Position numbers and translations under genes: made by a program. The notes beneath the pieces are model-generated. The model ran no database searches and was not told the DNA's origin. It saw only the letters and a list, made by a program, of their open reading frames with translations. From Planctomycetales bacterium (GTDB taxonomy: Bacteria > Planctomycetota > Planctomycetia > Pirellulales > Pirellulaceae), in contig JAGQOY010000012.1 in NCBI GenBank assembly GCA_020427005.1, forward strand, positions 1-64,000: a DNA stretch of 64,000 nt, in the 5' to 3' direction. Shown in pieces: positions 12,289-20,637 of the stretch; position 1 is the stretch's first letter, and the number at the start of each line of letters is the position of its first letter.

Positions 12289-13890
12289 CTAATTTGAAAA
12301 TGCTTTTTCGGCAGTTTCTTTGATTCCCTTGAGATCGAGTTTTCCACTTCCAAGCATAGGAATCTGCTCAACTTCCACAAACCCATCTTCTCCGGGTAGA
12401 TAGATATTGGGCAGCCCGGTGGCCGCCAGTTGTCTCAGAAGCTCGGGCTTCTCTACAGGTAGTTTGGTGTGCAGAACGATTAGCTTCTCTCCTCGTTTAG
12501 GATCTGGAACGCTTGTAACTGCCACACGGACTAACCCCTGATCGTCCATGCCAACTATATCAGTCATGGCTTGTTCGATGAGGATATGCGGTACCATTTC
12601 GCCCCCGATCTTCGAGAAGCGACTCAATCGCCCAGTTAAGGTAACGAAGCCATCCTTGTCAATGAAGCCTACATCTCCGGTTCTATACCAGTCATCGTGC
12701 ATTACCTGAGCTGTTAGGTCAGGTCTTTTATAATATCCCAGCATGACATTGGGGCCGCGAACTTCTAGGAGGCCGGTCTCGCCGACCGGCAGGGGTTGAT
12801 CGCTTTCGATCCCGACAATCCGTGTCTCCACGCGCACGACTGGTTTTCCAATGGTACCTTCCCGGTAGTTCTGTGCGTTTCCACCTCGACACGGTGGGAC
12901 ATTCACCGAAACTAATGGACTGAGTTCAGTCGTACCATAACCCTCGATAGGACGCACTCCAAACGTTTGCTCAAATTCCTCTGCTAATGGAATGGGCATT
13001 TTCTCAGCACCCACGATAACGGTATCCAGCTTAGAGAACTGCTCTTTTTCGACTCGGCGAATGTAGGTGCGAAGAAAAGTAGGTGTGGCTAGCAAAACCG
13101 TGGCTCCAAACTCTCCAGCCAGCTTGCCTATGGGTCGTGCCTCTAAGGGGCTAAAGTGATATACAGCGGAACAGGGAAGTGCCATGGCAGTCCACATGGC
13201 TACTGTGTAACCAAATGAATGAAAGAATGGCAAAACTCCAAGAACCACATCACGTTCGCTTAGATTGATCGCCTGCAAAATAGCATCCACATTCGACTCA
13301 ATATTCCCTAGGGTTAATACGACTCCTTTGGGTTGGCCCGTAGATCCCGACGTGAAAATGATCGTCAAGGGATCATTATGTGTCTTGGAGTCAAGGCCAA
13401 GCCAGCTATGCAGAGAAGTGGCCGAGCGAAAACGGGCATTCAAATATGCAAAGAGCTTGTCACCTACAGTTACTTTGTTTTTGAGATCTTCCATGAACAC
13501 AGTGGGAACACCGACGTCCAAGCCAACCTTATCCAAAAACTTGCGACTAGTAATTACTTGTTTCAGTCCGGCCAACTCACTGCATTGCTTAAGCACCGAC
13601 GAGCTTACCGTGTAATTAAGATTGACCGCAACGCGACCGGTCAAGGAGATTGCCAAGTTTACAGCGGTTGATACAACCGTCGGCGGTAGAAATATGCCCA
13701 CCTGCTGTTCGTCGTGACTGAGCACGTCTCGTTCCAAGCAGCTTCTCAGCGCTAGGATTCGAGTCAACAGATCGATACCTGTCAACTTGGCACCTGTTGA
13801 GTCAGCGATCTTGAATCTTTTCCCACAATCCTTCAACTGTTGAAGCAATCGCAGCGTAACCAATGGCGAAGTGCTATCTAATACGTTCAT
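12289..13890 (-). CDS. AMP-binding acyl-ACP/acyl-CoA synthetase, Aas-like
   Basis: Member of the adenylate-forming superfamily that activates fatty acids with ATP. Visible motifs: the P-loop-like TIIFTSGSTGQPKGVVLT at about residues 173-190, GYGTTELSPLVSVN (motif A5) near residue 320, YRTGDVGFIDKDGFVTLTGR (A7/A8) near 413, and RFSKIGGEMVPH, the form seen in the synthetase half of Aas. Unlike E. coli Aas there is no acyltransferase domain, so this is a stand-alone ligase of 533 residues. The C-terminal Lys of motif A10 is probably the one in GSGKLDLKGI. The substrate (acyl-ACP or acyl-CoA) is inferred only from similarity. It converges on the hypothetical gene at 10905. Confidence 0.85.
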   Translation of the reverse strand: MNVLDSTSPLVTLRLLQQLKDCGKRFKIADSTGAKLTGIDLLTRILALRSCLERDVLSHDEQQVGIFLPPTVVSTAVNLAISLTGRVAVNLNYTVSSSVLKQCSELAGLKQVITSRKFLDKVGLDVGVPTVFMEDLKNKVTVGDKLFAYLNARFRSATSLHSWLGLDSKTHNDPLTIIFTSGSTGQPKGVVLTLGNIESNVDAILQAINLSERDVVLGVLPFFHSFGYTVAMWTAMALPCSAVYHFSPLEARPIGKLAGEFGATVLLATPTFLRTYIRRVEKEQFSKLDTVIVGAEKMPIPLAEEFEQTFGVRPIEGYGTTELSPLVSVNVPPCRGGNAQNYREGTIGKPVVRVETRIVGIESDQPLPVGETGLLEVRGPNVMLGYYKRPDLTAQVMHDDWYRTGDVGFIDKDGFVTLTGRLSRFSKIGGEMVPHILIEQAMTDIVGMDDQGLVRVAVTSVPDPKRGEKLIVLHTKLPVEKPELLRQLAATGLPNIYLPGEDGFVEVEQIPMLGSGKLDLKGIKETAEKAFSN

Positions 13891-14041
13891 GCGGGAGGGT
13901 GTTCCTGTAGATCAATTTCAAGAATTTGGTTTTACACGACTTATTGAATGGAGAGTTGACTAGCCATTTACAACTAGAAAACGTTCAGCAGAAGTAGGTA
14001 GATATTTTCCACTCTGTCAGCGATCTCAATCTCATTTGGAA

Positions 14042-14060
14042 TTCAGAGTTCGAATCTGAA
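14042..14060 (-). terminator. Weak hairpin just after the HAF-repeat gene
   Basis: Arms TTCAGA (14042-14047) and TCTGAA (14055-14060) flank a 7-base loop immediately downstream of the stop codon at 14062 on the minus strand. There is only a short T-containing tail (ATTCC), so termination is a guess. Confidence 0.3.
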
Positions 14061-14061
14061 A

Positions 14062-15306
14062 TCACTTTCTTATCGGCTGAAGGATGAAGCCAACAGTGCG
14101 CACAGTCGGCTCCTCTGCGTTTTTACCAGGATAAGTTACATCCATTAGACCACCGACCGTTCCAGAGGAATGCACACAGTAGGCGGCATTGAAGATGGAA
14201 TTACTTCCCAATGGGAGGCGAGTTGTCTCGCCACTGTGCCATGCAATTGCTACTGGCCCACCTTCAGGTCCATGCGGATCGTCACTGATTCCATAGGCGA
14301 TGCCTGCCGCATCAACTCCCCATATCTCGCCAGTTACATCGCCGGCCAGCAGTTGGATGGACTGCATTTTGCCACTTGCATCAAACAGGCAAGGCATGCG
14401 TCCATGTGGTTGGAGAATGCCACCTCCGATGGTGCCCGAATTGTTTATTCCACCGAGCCACAATTGTTCGTCGCTGACCAAGTGTCGTTTCCATCCACTA
14501 TCGGTATGTTGCCATACGAATAGTGAACTATCAATCTGGCCGTTGGGGAGAAAGGCGACGGTAATACAGCCTGCAATAAGTTGAGCATTAGGGCTAATAA
14601 CTGCTCGACTTGCCATCAAGTACGGATTGTAGTCATGAATTGTCTCTAGCAATTCAATTGTCCACGCACCATCGGACTGATGATTCCAAACACAAGGTCG
14701 CAAGCGGGCGGGATCCGAACCTGTTGTGTATCCCACGATCTTGCGGCCATCCTCGCTGATGGACTGTGCATGAGAGGCAGTATCTCCAGGGGCCTTGCCC
14801 AGATCGGTCAGTACTTTCGTTTTCGAATTCCATACTACTGCAGTTAGGCTCCCTCCATCACTGCCTAAGGGTCGACTACAGAAGCCAACGGCCATTCCAT
14901 CGTCGCTTAGTCCACTCAATTCAAGATTGGTATAATCCGTCAGAGGCTTGATCTCCTCTACACGGCCATCTGCGGAACGAAAGAACTGATGTGCTTCTAG
15001 TGAAAATTGCTTTTGGTTTTCGACTTCACGGATACCAATGGCCTCACCACGTGAATTCACGGCACTTATTTTCGTAAGTGTCGGTGACTCATCGATCACA
15101 ATCACCTTGAATTTGGACGCCTTAGATTGAGTGTCCTGCACGGGACTGCCTGCCGGGACATGGCGGCTAGTCAAGCCAAGCAGGAGGACGAGCAGAAATT
15201 TGACAAAACTTGGTCTATCCCAAGTCCACGATTGGATGCTTGAAAGGACGGTGGGCATACGCATTACTCGGGTATGAAGCGGGATGATTCCCGTGGAATA
15301 GTACAC
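14062..15306 (-). CDS. Exported HAF-repeat-like protein of unknown role
   Basis: A signal sequence is visible: RPSFVKFLLVLLLGLTSRHVPAG at about residues 31-53. The mature part contains repeated blades of the type ISEDGRKIVGYTTG, ISPNAQLIAGCITV, INNSGTIGGGILQP and VDAAGIAYGISDD, each preceded by a W/F-containing strand (AVVWNSKTKVLTDLG, LFVWQH). This pattern matches the HAF family of probable extracellular repeats, predicted to form a propeller. Function is unknown. The ATG at 15306 gives a long basic leader; Met15 (15264) or Met17 (15258) are better starts. No neighbour suggests a pathway. Confidence 0.75.
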   Translation of the reverse strand: MYYSTGIIPLHTRVMRMPTVLSSIQSWTWDRPSFVKFLLVLLLGLTSRHVPAGSPVQDTQSKASKFKVIVIDESPTLTKISAVNSRGEAIGIREVENQKQFSLEAHQFFRSADGRVEEIKPLTDYTNLELSGLSDDGMAVGFCSRPLGSDGGSLTAVVWNSKTKVLTDLGKAPGDTASHAQSISEDGRKIVGYTTGSDPARLRPCVWNHQSDGAWTIELLETIHDYNPYLMASRAVISPNAQLIAGCITVAFLPNGQIDSSLFVWQHTDSGWKRHLVSDEQLWLGGINNSGTIGGGILQPHGRMPCLFDASGKMQSIQLLAGDVTGEIWGVDAAGIAYGISDDPHGPEGGPVAIAWHSGETTRLPLGSNSIFNAAYCVHSSGTVGGLMDVTYPGKNAEEPTVRTVGFILQPIRK

Positions 15307-15831
15307 TTCAGATTTCCTGCTACTTTTGTTGAAAGATCGCCATCGAGCAACAGCTAAACACGTCGCAATATAACGTTTTTCCGCAGGGCTTGCACGACGC
15401 CATCCGAAGGGATTGAGTGCTCAGAGATCCTGAACGCAATGCTGACGGGACAAAGATTTCTTGTGTTTCCTCCGGTGTAACTAGCAAACTGTCGGTGATT
15501 GTGAAAATCATCGACGAGGGAATTCTAGGTCCGGTGGAATTCCGAACTGTTGCGGTGGACTATTCAAGGTAAAATGGCAGTTGATCGGTCAAAGGCTTGG
15601 CGAACCTGCCTGTTTGTAGTTAGTCGCAGTGTCGCTCATCATAAAATCAACGACGGCTGATTTCATCGTGAAGATTCAGTTGAGGTAAAATTCTGACTTT
15701 GGCGTCAATTTTGATTTCGTTCGGAATCCATGCCGGACGCGGGTAATTCGTATAGCTGATTCTCTATTTATTCTAGGATTTGAAAGTTGTTTTTATTGTT
15801 TGCGAAAGCAAAATTACGCTCGTTCGTGCCA
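15307..15831. other. Divergent intergenic region upstream of the cytochrome gene
   Basis: About 525 bases between two divergent genes, presumably with promoters for both. I see no RNA gene or strong open frame. Two GAATTC palindromes occur 23 bases apart (about 15520 and 15537). Nothing else stands out. Confidence 0.4.
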
Positions 15832-18234
15832 ATGACCCGATGCCTAATACTCGTGTATTGCATCATGCTGGCTGCGTGCCGTGGCCCCAACGACTCGAAA
15901 CCCTTTGACATAACCAGTGCAAAGTACCTGGGAATGCAAGCCTGCACAGAGTGCCATCGAGAAATCATCCAAAAGTTTCTGGGCTCACATCATGACCAGG
16001 CTATGCAGGTAGCTTCAGAACAAACCGTATTGGGAGATTTCTCAGGTGTCGAGATTGAGCATCATGGTCTTGTTAGTCGCATGTACCGTAACGGTGAAAA
16101 ATACATGTGCTTGACCGAGGGGCCTAGCGGGCAGATGGAAGATTTTGAGGTCAAGTACGTATTCGGTTTGACTCCTTTGCAACAATACATGGTCGAGTTT
16201 CCTGTGGCTGGACAAGAGGCCGGATCGACCGTGGGCAAGGTCGACCTCCCTCGGATTCAGGTACTTCGATTGTGTTGGAATACGGAAGCAAAGAAGTGGT
16301 TTTATTTGCCTCCTCCTGATGTACCCGAGAAACTGGACTCCCACGATGACCTGCATTGGACCGGTGTAGCTCAGCGATGGAATAACATGTGTGCAGAATG
16401 CCACAGTACGAACTACGAGAAAAACTTTTCCGTTCCAAGTGATCCCGCGGCTGCCTGGCCGGATGCGCCTTTGACTGCTGGGCAGGGCCAGTATCACTCC
16501 TCATTTTCAGAAATAAACGTGTCGTGCGAAGCCTGCCATGGTCCAGCCAGTGTGCACGTAGAACTTGCCCGGCAATGGAGTCCCGGTTGGAACCGAGAAC
16601 GCGGCTATGGTTTGGCCGATCTGAAAGTATCTGCTGAAAATCAGATTCAGGCTTGCGCACCGTGTCACAGTCGTCGTGATATTGTGATGGCCGGTTTCGT
16701 TCCCGGCAATGATTACTACGACCATTATACAAATCAACTTCTGGTTGAACCTGTGTACTACTCGGATGGACAAATCCTAGACGAAGATTACGTACACGGT
16801 TCATTCATACAGAGCAAAATGTACCATAAAGGTATTCGTTGCACGGATTGCCACGATCCCCATTCGGCTCGCTTGAAACAAGATGGCAATGCAGTATGCA
16901 CATCCTGCCATCAGCACCCTTCCGCCAAATACGACACGCCTGCCCACCATTTTCACAAGGACGGATCACCGGGGGCAGCCTGCGTGAATTGTCACATGCC
17001 AGCTACCACATATATGGAGGTAGATGCTCGACGAGATCACTCCCTGCGCATTCCGCGGCCGGATTTGAGTATCCAATTGGATACGCCTAACGCATGCACC
17101 GGTTGTCATTTGGAACCGCAAAACATAGCCGCGGAAAAGCGTGGCAAATTACAGCTCTACCAAGACTGGATGCTTGCTGGTCGCAACGGAGACGAACAGG
17201 TCATGGCAGAGATAGATCGAGCAAACCGGTGGTGCGACGAGGCCTGTGACCGATGGTATGGAACCAGTCGACGTAAGGACCCACATTTCGGCGAAGCTCT
17301 ACATGCAGGGCAGCACAACGATCCACAAGCCGTTGAGAAGTTGCGGAAATTATTGGGACAACGAGGTGAGCAGGCTCCAGCCATCGCTCGAGCCACTGCA
17401 CTGCAAGTGCTTTCACAGGTAGATCCAGCCGAGGCAGGGGCCGCGGCAGTCCAGGCAGTTGACGATGAGTCACCTTTGGTTCGCGCTGCTGTGGCTGTAT
17501 CGCTTCCGTTTCATACCAGTCGCACGCAAGCGGTCTCCCTACTGGAAGGATTGCTGAGCGATTCCTCAAGGAGCGTACGGACTTCGGCAGCTCGCAGCTT
17601 GCTCGAGTTTTCACCTGACCAATGGAGTTCTTCCTCCGGCACTGCATTACGAAAGGCTCTGGACGAAGTCGAACAAGGGCTGAAGTACAACAACGATCGA
17701 GCTGGCGCCCACATGGCACAGGGGTTGTTAGCCGAGCAACAAGGACGTCAACAAGAGGCAATCCGCCAGTACCAAGCCGCGATAGCTGTGGAGCCTGGCG
17801 TGGCAGGTCCCCGAACGAATCTGGCCGCGTTATTGGAACGCAATATGCCTGCGCCAGTCTCGGCCGCGAGTAGGTCGACCGATACAGAAGCGGAGCAAGT
17901 AGTGCGTCGTCTGCGCAAAGAAGAATTGCAGTTGCTGGCCAGAGACGTTCAGCTGTTACCGGAAGCAGCTGCAATTCAATACCGGTATGGACTGGCCTTG
18001 TACGTAGAAGGAAATTCAGAGGCGGCGGTCGAACACCTCATCAAGGCCGCTCAATTGGCACCGGACGACGCGACCTATGCACAGGCAGTTTGCCTGCTAT
18101 TTGAATCTCTGCAGCGATGGTCGGAGGCCATGGATTGGGCTGAGGAGGGTTTGCGACGATCCGGTGGCGCATCCGAATACCAGTTGCTCAAGGCTCGTAT
18201 CGAACAGGGGCATAAACAGTCAACCGGCAATTAA
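15832..18234 (+). CDS. Octaheme cytochrome c lipoprotein with HEAT and TPR repeats
   Basis: Eight CxxCH haem sites are visible in order: CTECH, CAECH, CEACH, CAPCH, CTDCH, CTSCH, CVNCH and CTGCH, all in the first ~430 residues, in a cytochrome c554-like arrangement. The N-terminus MTRCLILVYCIMLAAC has a lipobox (LAAC), so the protein should be a lipoprotein at the outer face of the cytoplasmic membrane. After the haem part come HEAT-like helices (ALQVLSQVDPAEAGAAAVQAV, ASRSLLEF-like) and TPR units (HMAQGLLAEQQGRQQEAIRQYQAAI). I chose ATG 15832 over an upstream TTG at 15787 because it gives a compact lipoprotein signal. Electron transfer is likely; the donor and acceptor are unknown. Some family relatives are annotated only as TPR proteins. 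Confidence 0.88.
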   Translation: MTRCLILVYCIMLAACRGPNDSKPFDITSAKYLGMQACTECHREIIQKFLGSHHDQAMQVASEQTVLGDFSGVEIEHHGLVSRMYRNGEKYMCLTEGPSGQMEDFEVKYVFGLTPLQQYMVEFPVAGQEAGSTVGKVDLPRIQVLRLCWNTEAKKWFYLPPPDVPEKLDSHDDLHWTGVAQRWNNMCAECHSTNYEKNFSVPSDPAAAWPDAPLTAGQGQYHSSFSEINVSCEACHGPASVHVELARQWSPGWNRERGYGLADLKVSAENQIQACAPCHSRRDIVMAGFVPGNDYYDHYTNQLLVEPVYYSDGQILDEDYVHGSFIQSKMYHKGIRCTDCHDPHSARLKQDGNAVCTSCHQHPSAKYDTPAHHFHKDGSPGAACVNCHMPATTYMEVDARRDHSLRIPRPDLSIQLDTPNACTGCHLEPQNIAAEKRGKLQLYQDWMLAGRNGDEQVMAEIDRANRWCDEACDRWYGTSRRKDPHFGEALHAGQHNDPQAVEKLRKLLGQRGEQAPAIARATALQVLSQVDPAEAGAAAVQAVDDESPLVRAAVAVSLPFHTSRTQAVSLLEGLLSDSSRSVRTSAARSLLEFSPDQWSSSSGTALRKALDEVEQGLKYNNDRAGAHMAQGLLAEQQGRQQEAIRQYQAAIAVEPGVAGPRTNLAALLERNMPAPVSAASRSTDTEAEQVVRRLRKEELQLLARDVQLLPEAAAIQYRYGLALYVEGNSEAAVEHLIKAAQLAPDDATYAQAVCLLFESLQRWSEAMDWAEEGLRRSGGASEYQLLKARIEQGHKQSTGN

Positions 18235-18882
18235 TCAGTTTGTTTCAGCTTCTTCATTCCAATCATCGAGACCCAATTCTGAAGCCGACAATTCCAATAG
18301 GTTTTCAGGTGTAGCCTTCGTTTCCGCAGTACTAGCGGTATTCTTGGGCAACAATTGGGGCGGCGATTTGCTAATTTCAGTGATTGGCTTTGATGTGCCG
18401 CGCACGACGAGTAATCGTTCGCGAACGGCAATTACTTCAACGTGTTGTCCGGACTCTATAAAACCGGCTTCCGCCATGGCGTTGTAACGGCGGGCACCAG
18501 TTCTAATTTGGCCGCCTGGCATAAGTGCATGGTCGGTGGTTACTACTCTGCCAATCAAGGCCAATAGTTCTTCATCCTGGCCAGTTGCGGTCGAGCTATC
18601 ATTGGGCGCCTTGAGAATAACACGCTTTCCGATTGGCGTATGAGGCCAAATCTTGATGAACAAAAGCACAAAAGCAGGAATTGCAGCCAAGACTAGTCCC
18701 AAAAAGAGCATCCCTGTATGCATGCCGTGTCGGAATGCGGACAGAATGCAACCGAGTGCAGCCAGGGCAGCCATGATCAAGAGCATCCCACCGCTGGGGA
18801 TAAAAATGTCCACTACAGCCAATCCGGCCGCGACTCCCAAGAGGACGATTGCTGTCAGTAACGGATCCATATTTGAAACCAA
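18235..18882 (-). CDS. NfeD-like membrane protein
   Basis: The N-terminus has three hydrophobic segments (TAIVLLGVAAGLAVVDIFIP, GGMLLIMAALAALGCILSAF, MLFLGLVLAAIPAFVLLFI). A soluble beta-barrel-like part at about residues 100-160 has the NfeD pattern (LIGRVVTTDHALMPGGQIRTGARRYNAMAEAGFIESGQHVEVIAVRERLLVVR). NfeD proteins act with membrane stomatin-type proteins; no partner is adjacent here. The C-terminal 55 residues are polar and acidic. Met1 and Met5 are both possible starts. Its stop codon directly touches the stop of the convergent cytochrome gene, with no intervening base. Confidence 0.85.
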   Translation of the reverse strand: MVSNMDPLLTAIVLLGVAAGLAVVDIFIPSGGMLLIMAALAALGCILSAFRHGMHTGMLFLGLVLAAIPAFVLLFIKIWPHTPIGKRVILKAPNDSSTATGQDEELLALIGRVVTTDHALMPGGQIRTGARRYNAMAEAGFIESGQHVEVIAVRERLLVVRGTSKPITEISKSPPQLLPKNTASTAETKATPENLLELSASELGLDDWNEEAETN

Positions 18883-19019
18883 GATTCGAATCAGTGCATG
18901 AATTCGCTCATCCAGCCTCGAAAGTAAGCACTAATGAGTCGTATTCTAAGATTAATCGGTTGCTATTTTAGCGTTTGAGTTTCAACTAGATGCCGGAAAC
19001 GAGTTGGTTGACAACGAAA

Positions 19020-19044
19020 AATGCGGCAATGTTTTTGCCGCATT
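19020..19044 (-). terminator. Rho-independent terminator of the cheY-cheX unit
   Basis: Perfect 10-bp stem AATGCGGCAA / TTGCCGCATT with a 5-base loop. Read on the minus strand the stem runs into TTTTTCG. It lies about 90 bases after the cheX stop. Confidence 0.85.
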
Positions 19045-19131
19045 CTCATACGTTAACTTTGTTTGACTTGTGAGAGAGATCGTCAAATGCAAGTCCTGTT
19101 CAAGTAGATCATAGGTCGAGATCTGCCATGA

Positions 19132-19680
19132 TCAGGTGGTGCACAATTCAATGCTGAGAGACCCAAAGTCGCTTGAGAATGGGAGCATGGTAACGGAGAG
19201 GATAGAGTTGCAGGTCACTTTATGACCTTGTCCAGCCACCACCGTGGGCAGGCCAAGATTGATGCCCGGCAAATTCATGCGTTCCTTGGCATTTCCAGCA
19301 ATCATATTAGCCAGTTCACCAACAAGGTCCGTGACATCACTATCAATTTCTTCGGGACGGATTCCCAGAAACGTTTCTGCTGCAGAGAAAATCAGATTTT
19401 GATGTACGCTGACGACAATAGTGGCTTTGACTGCACCGCTGAAGCCAATAATTCCGCTGACTTGAAAAGACTCACCGTGACAGTTTTTTACAGAATCACT
19501 ATCGGCGTGCAATTTGATACCGCACATCGTACTGAAGACTGTTTTGGTGCTATCTACGAGGCACTGAACCAATCTTTGCTGAAGCTCGGTGGGATGCGCA
19601 TCTTCTTGGAAAGCAAGATCATCACTGCGAATTTTCTTCGCGTTACGCTCCATGACTTCTGCTACTAGATATTCGTTCAT
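19132..19680 (-). CDS. cheX: CheX-type CheY-P phosphatase
   Basis: CheX proteins remove phosphate from CheY-P and so end the chemotaxis signal. The core has the family fold pattern and the ExxN catalytic pair in GELANMIAGNAK (Glu and Asn at about residues 122 and 125 from this start). Upstream is a segment typical of the family (GIIGFSGAVKATIVVSVHQNLIFSAAETFLG). I prefer the ATG at 19680 over the GTG at 19698. It lies downstream of cheY on the same strand with a gap of about 58 bases (40 if the GTG is used), so phosphatase and substrate are co-transcribed. No CheZ or CheC is visible in the window, consistent with CheX filling that role. Confidence 0.87.
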   Translation of the reverse strand: MNEYLVAEVMERNAKKIRSDDLAFQEDAHPTELQQRLVQCLVDSTKTVFSTMCGIKLHADSDSVKNCHGESFQVSGIIGFSGAVKATIVVSVHQNLIFSAAETFLGIRPEEIDSDVTDLVGELANMIAGNAKERMNLPGINLGLPTVVAGQGHKVTCNSILSVTMLPFSSDFGSLSIELCTT

Positions 19681-19738
19681 TGTTTCCACTCTTGACACCT
19701 TTTGATTCGTTAATGTGCGTACTGGTCATCCGAAGAAC

Positions 19739-20098
19739 TTACACGGCAACGTACTTTTCTAATTTGTCCCGAAGCTCTTCTTGTTCAAACGGTTTGCACA
19801 GATAATCTGTGACGCCCGCCTGTATGGCCTCAATCACTTTGCCCTTTTCTGCTTCAGTTGTGATCATGATGACGGGAACGTCGGAACCAGAACCTCGTAT
19901 TTCCTTAAGAAAATCGAGGCCAGACATTTCCGGCATATTCCAATCGGTCAACACGATGTCAACAGGTTCCTGCTGAAAAGCTTTCCAGCCTTCACTGCCA
20001 TCCGCAGCCTCAACGATTTCTGACACTCCACAGGCATTCAGCGAACGGATAATGATCTTGCGCATTACCCCTGAGTCATCCGCCACCAAAACTTTCAT
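19739..20098 (-). CDS. cheY: Chemotaxis response regulator CheY
   Basis: Single receiver domain of 119 residues. The acidic pair is Asp7-Asp8, the phosphorylated residue is Asp52 in VLTDWNMPEMSG, Thr80/Thr81 follow in IMITTEAEKG, and the conserved Lys is Lys102 in LCKPFE. AAAGGA lies about 9 bases before the ATG. CheA should phosphorylate it and CheX dephosphorylate it. Transcribed divergently from cheA across a 539-base gap. The output target (flagellar motor, pili or other) cannot be told from this window. Confidence 0.95.
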   Translation of the reverse strand: MKVLVADDSGVMRKIIIRSLNACGVSEIVEAADGSEGWKAFQQEPVDIVLTDWNMPEMSGLDFLKEIRGSGSDVPVIMITTEAEKGKVIEAIQAGVTDYLCKPFEQEELRDKLEKYVAV

Positions 20099-20637
20099 TG
20101 TTGTTCCTTTCCATCTGGATTTCTTGCAATCCCGCCCACAAGCATTTTGCAGATTCTGTCTTTAGCGTGAAAATATGCCTCGACCTGCATATCTCTCAAC
20201 TGCATGAAACATTGGATACTCGGAATGTAAGTCAAGATAATTTGAAACGATCGGAGACAAATTCTTTAACTTTAGCTACCAGGCGTTGATCAATATTACC
20301 GTCAAACTAAGACAGACGTTGCAAGTATTACAGCTTGAGTATTCAGATCAAAGCAAACGACCGCAATAACGTGGACAACTTGAATAGTTCCATGCTCAAT
20401 CCTCGCCGCCAAACGGATTTGTGCCTTAAGTGTCCGCTGATTTCTATCTGTAGCGTATGGTTATGAGGCAAAACGTATGCACTAAGAAAGCTAGGCACAT
20501 GCGCCTAAATGTAGTGGTATCCCGGTCTGCGCGATCGGGGCCGTCAAGCGCATTTCAAACGCTTAATCAGTTGCAGCAAACTGGGCATACTTTGACAGCC
20601 CTTTTCTAAATCGAAGACTTGATTCTCGGGAACACTG
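20099..20637. other. Divergent regulatory region between cheY and cheA
   Basis: This 539-base gap should contain promoters for both che transcription units. A TTGACA at 20592-20597 points towards cheA but has no good -10 at the right distance. I saw no sigma-54 or sigma-28 consensus and no RNA gene. Confidence 0.4.

Noticed and set aside
16151-16804. Minus-strand frames within the cytochrome gene (also 17201-17974)
   Set aside because: They lie opposite the octaheme coding frame, whose haem motifs prove the plus strand is the real one.
20592-20620. A sigma-70 promoter for cheA beginning with TTGACA
   Set aside because: No acceptable -10 lies 16-18 bases downstream, so it was not listed as a promoter.
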